A DNA stretch of 12,160 nt. Source: Candidatus Woesearchaeota archaeon CG08_land_8_20_14_0_20_47_9 (GTDB taxonomy: Archaea > Nanobdellota > Nanobdellia > Woesearchaeales > CG1-02-47-18). The notes under the pieces were generated by a model. That model was not told the origin of the DNA, did not search any database, and saw only the letters and a list, made by a program, of their open reading frames with translations. The position numbers and the translations under genes were made by a program. The stretch spans positions 1 to 12,160 of the forward strand of contig PEYS01000082.1 of assembly GCA_002763335.1 (NCBI GenBank), given 5' to 3'. Below, in pieces: positions 1 through 6,326 of this stretch. Every line of letters starts with the position of its first letter. Within the stretch, counting starts at the first letter, position 1.

Positions 1-1
1 G

Positions 2-661
2 GCTGACCTAAAGGGAAGGGAGGTAACTGACATACAGATCTCAGGCCCAGGCTTTGGAGGAGACCAGAAGAGTGCTGTATACGCCTCTCTCGCGAATATG
101 AAGAAGCTCCAAACACTACTGATAACAGGAAGCCTTCCAGTGAAGCTGAACATCGTAAAGACAGATACTGTATCACCCACCCTTGGGAGGAGATTTACAA
201 AGAACGCCATAACCGTTGCCATTGCAGCCTTAGCAATGGTTGTTCTCGTGCTCCTGCTTGTTTACAGAAAACTCAGCCTCTCACTCCCCATACTCCTCAC
301 AGGGCTTATCGAGTTCTTTATAACCCTGGGCTTCTACACACTCCTGGGTATGAACCTCGACATGGCAGCAATTGCAGGGCTGATAACAGCGATTGGTTCT
401 GGCATAGATGACCAGATCGTTATAACAGACGAGATCATGAAGGGAAGCTTTAAGAGGTTTGCCAGCTGGAGGGACTCGATTAAGAGCGCCTTCTACATAA
501 TAATAGGAGGCTATCTCACAACCCTGGCGGCAATGATACCCTTGCTCTTCGCAGGGGCGGGTCTCCTGAAAGGGTTTGCAGTCACGACCATCATCGGCAT
601 AACAGTTGGCACATTCATAACAAGGCCTGCTTATGCTGTCTTCATGGAGATATCATCGTAA
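2..661 (+). CDS. secD: SecD, C-terminal part (protein translocase accessory subunit), cut by window start
   Basis: SecD works with SecF in the membrane to help drive secreted proteins through the SecYE channel. The reading frame is open to the first base of the window, so the ATG at 98 is internal and about 219 C-terminal residues are visible. Seen: the end of the periplasmic/P1-type region (GSLPVKLNIVKTD), the segment SPTLG just before the membrane block, then about five hydrophobic segments. The motif GSGIDDQIVITDEI matches the conserved archaeal SecD membrane motif with its acidic pair. The protein ends in a short polar tail after the last membrane segment. Its last 31 bases overlap the 3' end of the converging dph2 homologue. 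The N-terminal portion and any secF neighbour lie outside the window. Family assignment is strong; the missing 5' part is only a window effect. Confidence 0.93.
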   Translation, partial: ADLKGREVTDIQISGPGFGGDQKSAVYASLANMKKLQTLLITGSLPVKLNIVKTDTVSPTLGRRFTKNAITVAIAALAMVVLVLLLVYRKLSLSLPILLTGLIEFFITLGFYTLLGMNLDMAAIAGLITAIGSGIDDQIVITDEIMKGSFKRFASWRDSIKSAFYIIIGGYLTTLAAMIPLLFAGAGLLKGFAVTTIIGITVGTFITRPAYAVFMEISS

Positions 662-1311
662 TCAACCACTGCCCTTGGAAGCAGAGCCCTGTCATCAGTT
701 GTGATCCTCGGGCAGGCAGTGTTAACAAAGCAGTCTGTGAATGTGAAGTTCTGCAGTTCAGAGAAGTCAATGGTGTCAGATAGGAGTATGAAGAAGTCCT
801 TATCCGGGAACATGCTCTTCAGCTTTAGAGCATCCTTAAGCCTGCACTGGCCAGGCTTTGTTGAGACAAGCACGCCAAGACGCTTCGAGCTTAAAAATCG
901 CATTATTGCTCCTCTACGGCGCCTCTTTACGCGATCAAGCCTTGCCTTATCATAGCAGAAGAACCTGGCTGAAACCGGGTTAAAGACATACACATCGACA
1001 TCGCACCTGCTTTTAAGTGCAATGGCCATGGCATGAAACTCGCCGTCGCCTATGAAAAGGATTGCATCAGCCTCAGGTGTTGGCATAACAAGATCGCATC
1101 CCAGCACTTGGCAGTCATGGCACGACTTTGAACCCCTTATCAGGCTCACCTCCCTGCCATTTGCCTTAAGTAAGGCCTTAACCTCTCTGCATATCCCGAT
1201 AAACTGCAGTGTTGCAGCAAGCCCGATCCGCTTGGGAAGCCTTCTGACCCAGGCTGCCTTAAAGCAGGTTTTGCGCTTATAACGGGCTTCAACAAACAGC
1301 ACATCTTTCAT
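631..1311 (-). CDS. dph2: Dph2-family diphthamide synthase homologue lacking the N-terminal domain
   Basis: Archaeal Dph2 is a non-canonical radical-SAM enzyme that adds the 3-amino-3-carboxypropyl group to the histidine of elongation factor 2, the first step of diphthamide synthesis. Seen (numbering from the ATG at 1311, 226 aa): RIGLAATLQF (about 28-37), QVLGC (C72), ADAILFIGDGEFH (81-93), STKPGQ (150-155) and NTACPR (C200). These are the hallmarks of domains 2 and 3. Archaeal family members are usually about 330-340 aa with three [4Fe-4S] cysteines (59, 163 and 287 in Pyrococcus horikoshii). C72 and C200 match the second and third; domain 1 with the first cysteine is absent. The start is ATG 1311, because GGAAGGAG lies 8 nt before it; an in-frame TTG at 1317 would leave only 2 nt. 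The gene is last in the minus-strand operon, immediately after the membrane-protein gene. Extra cysteines at C64 and C67 (SCHDCQ) are unusual. Activity alone is doubtful. Confidence 0.83.
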   Translation of the reverse strand: MKDVLFVEARYKRKTCFKAAWVRRLPKRIGLAATLQFIGICREVKALLKANGREVSLIRGSKSCHDCQVLGCDLVMPTPEADAILFIGDGEFHAMAIALKSRCDVDVYVFNPVSARFFCYDKARLDRVKRRRRGAIMRFLSSKRLGVLVSTKPGQCRLKDALKLKSMFPDKDFFILLSDTIDFSELQNFTFTDCFVNTACPRITTDDRALLPRAVVDYDDISMKTA

Positions 1312-1313
1312 GC

Positions 1314-2003
1314 TCAAGGCTCCTTCCTACTCTTCCTACTGCCCTTTCTTACATCCCTTATGATCTTCTCAATCTCAGGGCGTAGCGAGATACCAATTGG
1401 TATGCCAACAATGATTGCAGCCGTGATGCCTATAACCAGAAGCACGATCTTCATAAGCTCTACAAGGGCAGTAACCTTAAGGCCAGCAGTCTCCATGGCC
1501 GTCACAATAACTGCATAGAAGAGGATTATTTCGGTAATAGCCGCAACCTGCCTTCTGTATGGCATCTTTGAATGCACTATCTTCGCCCTGACGCTCCTCA
1601 CAATAAGCCAGCCGATCACAACAATAAGCAGGGCTGCTATAAGCACTGGCGAGTAGAACACTGCCCTCTCTCCAAGGGTTCTCAGAACATCCAGGTTTAC
1701 CACGGCAAGGGCCTGGACAAAGAATATGATCAGGATAAACCACTTGACAATTGCAGCAAGCCAGCTGGCAACATCAATCTCCCTGCTGAGGAAGTATATG
1801 CCGCGATCCTCAAACCATGTCTCTAAGGCATCAAAGCGTATGATCTTCTTAACCACCCACCCCGCAATGTGGGCAATTACCACCCCTGTGATCAGGATAA
1901 GGATTGAGGAGAGTAGGGCAGGCACTATCTGACTGACAATCATACTGCTGTCAGCTATGGAGCCTGACAGGGCGTTCGCGATACTAGCAAGGGCATCATC
2001 CAT
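1314..2003 (-). CDS. Multi-pass membrane protein, mechanosensitive-channel-like TM region
   Basis: The protein has 229 aa from the ATG at 2003, with about five hydrophobic segments (for example ALLSSILILITGVVIAHIAG, WFILIIFFVQALAVV, LIAALLIVVIGWLIV, IILFYAVIVTAM and a last one around LLVIGITAAIIVGIPIG). It ends in a basic tail (RDVRKGSRKSRKEP). The pattern resembles archaeal proteins with the 'conserved TM helix' repeats related to MscS/CmpX channels, but there is no visible MscS beta domain, so channel function is an inference. The start is ATG 2003, because GAGAGGTG sits 6 nt upstream; the in-frame GTG at 2012 lies inside that SD. It sits 21 nt after the glycosyltransferase stop, and its TGA is 2 nt from the dph2 ATG, so the three are probably cotranscribed. 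If it is an osmotic channel, it would fit beside a compatible-solute-type glycosyltransferase. Confidence 0.7.
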   Translation of the reverse strand: MDDALASIANALSGSIADSSMIVSQIVPALLSSILILITGVVIAHIAGWVVKKIIRFDALETWFEDRGIYFLSREIDVASWLAAIVKWFILIIFFVQALAVVNLDVLRTLGERAVFYSPVLIAALLIVVIGWLIVRSVRAKIVHSKMPYRRQVAAITEIILFYAVIVTAMETAGLKVTALVELMKIVLLVIGITAAIIVGIPIGISLRPEIEKIIRDVRKGSRKSRKEP

Positions 2004-2024
2004 ATTCAACACCTCTCGTAGCTT

Positions 2025-3167
2025 TTACTCGGCAAGCACAACCACCTCTGACGGGTGCTGCAGTATATCAGCAGCGTACCTCTTTAATAAATCATCGCTT
2101 GTTGTAAGGGCAAGTGAATAGAACCGCTTTGCAGCGTCAGAGAAGAGCCTGTTATTTGCAACCAGGAGTACCTGCTCAGGCCTGCACTCAAGTCTCTTGC
2201 AGACTGATCTTATAGATGCTGTTACCTCCTTCTCATCAGCTGACTTTGGGAGGAAGATGGTATGGTCCACCTTAAGCCCTAATGCCTCAACAAGCCCCTT
2301 ATCCCTCATGGTTATAAGCACTGAACAGCACCCCCTCGACCTTAGAAGGGCAAGTATCTGGTCACACCTCCTTATCTTATGCTCGTCGCAGTTAAGCACA
2401 TCATCTGAGAATACAACTATGCGGTGCTTCTTGCAGAGGATGCCTGCCTTCTTCATCATTGTCTCCATGACCTGCTGGGACATTTCTCTCATGCATTCAA
2501 GCGGGTTTTTCTTATGCACCAGCTCACCAATATCCACCTCGACAACACGCTGCTTCTGCTCTACTGCATCAAGGAGCATAGCTATCTCAATACCCCAGCG
2601 CGGCTCTATCCTTATGCCCTCCAGGAATGCCCTCCTGGCAGCAAACTGCCCGCTGAGGGGTTGGCTGAATGAAAGCCCTGGGAAGAGTATCCTCAAGAGG
2701 GGCTTTGCCGCGATCTCAGTCACCCTACCGCGAGCGCGGTGAAAGCTTGCCTTCACAATGTCTGCCTTGCCTTTAAGGATGGGGGTTATGAGCTTCTTGA
2801 TCTTTTCAGGTGTTATGTTCTTAAGATCTGCATCAATGAATAGGAGGATGTCATGGCGTGCATGGGCAATGCCTGTCTTTATCGCCTCCCCCTTACCCCT
2901 ATTCTTATAATGCTGTATAAGCCTTACGCCCTTCACTCTTCTTACAACATCTGCTGTGTGGTCGCTGCTACCATCATCAATAATAATTATCTCGTGAACC
3001 TCAGCAACCCTCTTTCCGCACATAAGCACCTTGCGTATGGTCTTCTCCTCATTGAAGGCAGGGACAATCATGCTTACCTCAAGCTCCTCCCTATCTGAAG
3101 AGAGGTGTCTTACAGAATAACCAATAGATCTCCTTATGAAATCGACCAGCTTGTCAACCTGTCTCAT
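2025..3167 (-). CDS. GT2-fold glycosyltransferase (glucosyl-3-phosphoglycerate synthase-like) with degenerate HAD-like C-terminal domain
   Basis: Numbering is from the ATG at 3167 (380 aa). Residues 30 to about 240 form a GT-A glycosyltransferase: SMIVPAFNEE near 32-41, IIIIDDGSSD near 60-69, KNRGKGEAIKTGI near 88-100, the metal/nucleotide-binding DAD at 112-114 and a WGIEIAMLLDA segment near 191-201. The last segment and the following EVDIGELVHK are typical of archaeal enzymes related to glucosyl-3-phosphoglycerate synthase, which transfers sugar from an NDP-sugar to 3-phosphoglycerate. Residues from about 247 on look like a HAD fold: IVVFSDDVL (motif I), VLITMRD (motif II) and VLLVANNRLFSD (motif IV). 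The motif I nucleophile Asp is replaced by Ser and the motif IV GD by AN, so phosphatase activity is unlikely. Start choice: AGGTG lies 9 nt before ATG 3167; the alternative GTG at 3179 overlaps that SD and has no SD of its own. It is the first gene of the operon. The exact sugar substrate is unknown. Confidence 0.8.
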   Translation of the reverse strand: MRQVDKLVDFIRRSIGYSVRHLSSDREELEVSMIVPAFNEEKTIRKVLMCGKRVAEVHEIIIIDDGSSDHTADVVRRVKGVRLIQHYKNRGKGEAIKTGIAHARHDILLFIDADLKNITPEKIKKLITPILKGKADIVKASFHRARGRVTEIAAKPLLRILFPGLSFSQPLSGQFAARRAFLEGIRIEPRWGIEIAMLLDAVEQKQRVVEVDIGELVHKKNPLECMREMSQQVMETMMKKAGILCKKHRIVVFSDDVLNCDEHKIRRCDQILALLRSRGCCSVLITMRDKGLVEALGLKVDHTIFLPKSADEKEVTASIRSVCKRLECRPEQVLLVANNRLFSDAAKRFYSLALTTSDDLLKRYAADILQHPSEVVVLAE

Positions 3168-3216
3168 AAAGCCCCGCACCTGCTGATCAAAAAGCCTGGA
3201 AGAATAAAAAGGTTAG

Positions 3217-3234
3217 CATTATTTATTATTGTAT
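3217..3234 (-). promoter_or_regulatory. Possible TATA box of the glycosyltransferase operon
   Basis: On the minus strand the AT-rich run AATAATAAATAAT lies about 58 bp before the ATG at 3167. It would give a start of transcription near 3199 and a leader of about 30 nt carrying the AGGTG site. A second candidate is the TTTTTAT at 3204-3210. The whole stretch 3185-3280 is AT-rich, so the choice is weak. Confidence 0.3.
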
Positions 3235-3256
3235 CTACCTTGATAAAAAGATTGGT

Positions 3257-3304
3257 TAAAATAAAAAAAGAAATTAAAAAAGCCTACCCTTTTTAAGTAG
3301 GCTT
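3257..3304 (-). terminator. Hairpin plus T-tract terminator of the S-layer gene
   Basis: On the minus strand AAGCCTAC (3304-3297) and GTAGGCTT (3287-3280) form a perfect 8-bp stem with a 9-nt loop. The stem begins within the stop codon of the S-layer gene. It is followed by TTTTTT and then TTTCTTTTTTTATTTT. This is a clear stem and T-tract terminator for a strongly expressed gene. It also separates the S-layer transcript from the glycosyltransferase operon downstream. Confidence 0.8.
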
Positions 3305-5801
3305 ACTCGGTGCTCTCTTCAGTGGTGGTTTCTTCCTTCACTGTCGGGGCACTCACTGTTATGTCAGTGAGGCTTGTTCCAGCTACCTCCATCTCCATGC
3401 CGCTCAGTGTGTACTTGCTGTAGTCAGCCAGAACCCTGCATGCCCTTCTCGTGTCCATCGCGCTGTAACCAGCCACTAACAAGGCTACCTTGCCGTTGTT
3501 CTCAAAGAGCTTTAGCATGGCCTTGCCATCCTCAAAGCCCTCTGTGCAGTCAGCCGGGTCTCCCATGAGGGTTGCAGCCGCCTTGCTAACACATGGCCCG
3601 CCGACAACAATAGCGTTCTGCGCCTTTATGTCAGCGACCTCTGAGGCAAGCTTTGCAGCCCCTACCTCTATCTGCTGGGTCTCGTAGTAGGTCACAACGC
3701 CTTCGCCTCCACTGTCTGTTGTGGAGGTTGTAACGCCGGCTGTTGCGAAGACCGCAGCAGTCACCTCAGAGTCAGGGTACTTAAGGGTTATCTTATCCTG
3801 GTCTGTTGTTGTGGATGATCCTGCATCCCTCTCAACAAACATACCGAAGGGTATCACATAACCCTGGTAGACGTAGGTGTCCCCAGCACGGTGCATGCTC
3901 CCGTCACTAAATGGGCCTGATAACGAGCTGCTGTTGATGTCAATCTTGCTGTCCGAGGTGGGCATGAACCTGAATAAGAACTCCTGTCTCGCATTCCCCT
4001 CGTCTTCCTCGGTTTGCACCCTCACAAACTGGGGATTGCCCCGATCAACAAGGTTGATCTGCGCCCCGTACTGGCTTGTCAGGTTTGAGACCACAGTTGA
4101 TCCGATTGCCCCGCTGCCATCCATGTCAACATAGATAGAGGCACTTGTTGAGTCTGCAGTGACATTAACCTTATAGGTGTTTCCATCCATGATGAGGTTT
4201 CCTGTCTTGCCGCTGTAGGTTACCTCATAGAGGCTTCCATCCCCGAGGTCCTTGATCTTCACTGTACCCTCATTGTCAGCTGTGCTTGAACCAGTGCTTA
4301 TGCTCCTCAGCTGCATGATGTGGCTGTAGTCGTTCCTCGTTACAATAAACAACTCTTCATCATCAATTGTTTCGTTTTCCACGTAGTGCAGCTTCCTGTG
4401 GGTTGAGCCTGTGTAAGTGCCGACATTCACCTCGGTTGAGCTGTTAAGGCACCAGACCTCAGCGTTGTACTCCTGGGCAGCCTTGTTGGTGAACTTCAAC
4501 CTGTAGTTCTCGTTACCGGAGGCTGTGACAGATATGGTCTCAAACTTCGGCCACTCCAGCCCCTTGAACTCAAAGTCAAAGCCGTCTAGGAAGAAGTTAC
4601 CCTCTTCACCCTCTGCTATGTCTGCCTGCTCACTTGCCTTCTCGTCCTTCGCTACATAGAAGTCCTGGGTTGGCGTGTACCAGATCTCGATTGAGGAGAT
4701 CTTCACCTGCCCGTTCTCAGTACTGGCTGTTGTGGCAATGGCAGTGTCTGACGACGTGGTTATTGCCAGGCTTAGGGTGCTGAGCTCTGTTGAGCCGATG
4801 GTGACTGTTCCGCCTGCGCTTGAGTTGATGGTGTTTGTGTCCTCAAGCACAACCCTCTGGGCTCCTAGGGTGAACTCTACACTGTCTGGCTCGCCAGTCT
4901 TCTGGGCCATGATGCTCTTAACACCCATCTCTGTACCGTCAGAGAGCGTGAATGTGTCTCCGGCATTCATGGTGTCTGTTGGCTGGTCATTCACAACAAA
5001 CTTACACTCTGTACCAGTACTAGATACATATATTAGTTTTATTGCGTAATCCTTCCCATTTAGCTGGTAGGTCTTCTCCTCATCCCTTGAGAGTATGTTG
5101 GTCAGGGCGCCAGCCATAAGGGTCAGCTTTGTCTGGTTCTGCCCAGCATGCCTGGCAGTGAGTATGGTGTACTCCTTACCCAGCATTGTTATCTTCTTGT
5201 TCTCAAGGTCGCTTATGGTTGTCCCAGTTACTGTTGCCTTAGCAGCAGGGGAGAAGGATATCTTGTAGTTGTAGACAATCTGGCTCCCGTTGAACTTAAG
5301 GTACTCGGTGGGTATGTCCTCCTTTTCGTGGTTAGAATCCTTTTTAAAGATCACCTTTGCTGGGGGCGTTGAAAGGGTCTGAGTGTATTTGAAGGTTCCC
5401 CAGTTGTTTGTTATAGAGCCGTCTTTCAGAGCAGCAAGGTCTGCGCTCGTCAGCGTTGGGTAAACGCTGTTCACTGTCTCGTTGAGCTCAAGCTTGTTGG
5501 TGCTCTGCTGGAGCTTCTTCGCGTCACCTGTTACCGTGACTGTTGCGCTCGTTCCTGTAGAAACACTCTTCTTTACCTTAGCAGCGTACTGCAGGCTTGT
5601 CGCCACATCAATCGAGCCTATAACATCAGAAGTCTTTGCCGTGTCGCCAATCACCAGGATCGCGTTAAACTTACCATCCGAAACAAACGGCGCCGGATAG
5701 TTGGACAGGTCCGCAGCCATTGCGCCCATGAATGTCGCACCCAACATGGTGACTCCAGCACCCAGGGCTGCAATCTTCTTCAGCGTCTTTTTTATTTTCA
5801 T
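3303..5801 (-). CDS. S-layer protein (secreted cell-envelope lattice protein)
   Basis: This 832-aa protein should form the cell-surface lattice. Residues 1-29 are a Sec signal peptide: basic start MKIKKTLKK, hydrophobic core and a cleavage site after AMA, before ADLSNYPAPF. The mature start (FVSDGKFNAILVIGDTAKTSDVI fold region, about 38-60) and the C-terminal part (NAIVVGGPCV about 729-738, GKVALLVAGYSAMDTRRA about 770-787) match the N- and C-terminal S-layer domains of Methanococci and DPANN archaea. The middle is Thr/Ser-rich beta-type sequence. The tail is acidic and Thr-rich (EETTTEESTE), with no membrane anchor or sorting motif visible. Cysteines near 737, 752 and 788 lie in the C-terminal domain. 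The start is fixed by GGAGGTG 8 nt upstream. The gene stands alone, with its own promoter, a leader of about 100 nt and a terminator, as expected for an abundant protein. Confidence 0.92.
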   Translation of the reverse strand: MKIKKTLKKIAALGAGVTMLGATFMGAMAADLSNYPAPFVSDGKFNAILVIGDTAKTSDVIGSIDVATSLQYAAKVKKSVSTGTSATVTVTGDAKKLQQSTNKLELNETVNSVYPTLTSADLAALKDGSITNNWGTFKYTQTLSTPPAKVIFKKDSNHEKEDIPTEYLKFNGSQIVYNYKISFSPAAKATVTGTTISDLENKKITMLGKEYTILTARHAGQNQTKLTLMAGALTNILSRDEEKTYQLNGKDYAIKLIYVSSTGTECKFVVNDQPTDTMNAGDTFTLSDGTEMGVKSIMAQKTGEPDSVEFTLGAQRVVLEDTNTINSSAGGTVTIGSTELSTLSLAITTSSDTAIATTASTENGQVKISSIEIWYTPTQDFYVAKDEKASEQADIAEGEEGNFFLDGFDFEFKGLEWPKFETISVTASGNENYRLKFTNKAAQEYNAEVWCLNSSTEVNVGTYTGSTHRKLHYVENETIDDEELFIVTRNDYSHIMQLRSISTGSSTADNEGTVKIKDLGDGSLYEVTYSGKTGNLIMDGNTYKVNVTADSTSASIYVDMDGSGAIGSTVVSNLTSQYGAQINLVDRGNPQFVRVQTEEDEGNARQEFLFRFMPTSDSKIDINSSSLSGPFSDGSMHRAGDTYVYQGYVIPFGMFVERDAGSSTTTDQDKITLKYPDSEVTAAVFATAGVTTSTTDSGGEGVVTYYETQQIEVGAAKLASEVADIKAQNAIVVGGPCVSKAAATLMGDPADCTEGFEDGKAMLKLFENNGKVALLVAGYSAMDTRRACRVLADYSKYTLSGMEMEVAGTSLTDITVSAPTVKEETTTEESTE

Positions 5802-5903
5802 TATCTAAACACCTCCATGTTTTTTGGTGATCTTTACTTTCTTTAGGTAAAGCCACCTACCTCTCTGCGCAACGACACCCCAAAGTATCGCTGCAGCTTT
5901 AGA
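5802..5903 (-). promoter_or_regulatory. 5' leader of the S-layer mRNA with strong SD and possible fold
   Basis: From the TATA box at 5925-5933 I predict a transcript start near 5903, giving a leader of about 100 nt. The SD GGAGGTG is at 5810-5816. CTTTAC and GTAAAG (within 5832-5852) can form a 6-bp hairpin with a 9-nt loop. ATCTAAA at the predicted 5' end (5898-5904) is complementary to TTTAGAT between the SD and the start codon (5803-5809), so the leader could close on itself. CACC at about 5826-5829 could also pair with the GGTG of the SD. Folding is an inference from complementarity only. Confidence 0.45.
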
Positions 5904-5924
5904 TGTATCAAATATTTCAGCTTC

Positions 5925-5933
5925 TTTATAAGT
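5925..5933 (-). promoter_or_regulatory. TATA box of the S-layer gene
   Basis: On the minus strand GAAAAACTTATAAAG combines a purine-rich BRE-like stretch with a TATA core. It lies about 128 bp before the start codon and is the best TATA match in the intergenic region on this strand. Confidence 0.55.
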
Positions 5934-6195
5934 TTTTCGCCACTCAAAACTATAATTAGACCAAAAAAAGGCAGGAACAGTCCCCATTCCCTTTAAAAAC
6001 CTAGCTAAAGTCGTTATTACTCTTTAGTGGATGTATTATGCTCTTTATTCTCAGAAAAATTTGGATTATTATCCTAAAATATGAATTGTGAACTAGCACT
6101 TATAAAGGTTGTTTTAATTCGGATGCTTTCGAGAATGTCTTTTGGCTTATACAGCTCAGATCTGCACCCTCGATCTGATCTCGTCAAAACAGATG
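5934..6195. other. Gene-free AT-rich spacer between S-layer and repeat A
   Basis: I see no convincing gene here. A plus-strand TATA-like ACTTATAAAG lies at 6097-6106, but the short frame after it (ATG at 6123 or 6135) reads straight into the repeat at 6196 and has no recognisable content. TCAGATC and GATCTGA (6156-6162 and 6172-6178) form a 7-bp stem with a 9-nt loop of unknown role. The spacer may hold the decayed remains of a gene. Confidence 0.4.
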
Positions 6196-6326
6196 CTCAA
6201 AAGTTCGTGGGTAGCTCGCGCTTTAGGGCGAGAACTTTTGAGTCCGAAAATCTGCGTTTCGAAGCGAGGGGCGTAAAGCCCCGACTTTTAAGTCGGGGAT
6301 AGCCCCGAGCAGCAGATTTTCGTTAC
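6196..6326 (-). repeat. Repeat A: double-hairpin element, copy 1
   Basis: Near-identical to the element at 9262-9395: from 6232 to 6326 the two match base for base, and only the first loop differs (3-nt shorter, several changes). It contains two long hairpins in tandem. The first has arms CTCAAAAGTTC (6196-6206) and GAACTTTTGAG (6232-6242). The second has arms CGAAAATCTGC (6245-6255) and GCAGATTTTCG (6312-6322), with inner stems GGGGC/GCCCC and CCCCGACTT/AAGTCGGGG. It begins directly after the Hel308 stop codon (read on the minus strand), so it would form the 3' end of that mRNA. The inner hairpins resemble the subterminal stems of IS200/IS605 elements; a MITE-like derivative is my inference. 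Confidence 0.88.

Noticed and set aside
5805..5987. Minus-strand frame of 60 codons ending just before the S-layer start, as a leader peptide
   Set aside because: Its ATG lies upstream of the predicted TATA box, it has no SD, and I recognise no family. An upstream regulatory peptide is possible but not supported.
6081..6302. Plus-strand frame of 73 codons with a TATA-like site nearby
   Set aside because: More than half of it is repeat A sequence; no SD, no recognisable protein content.
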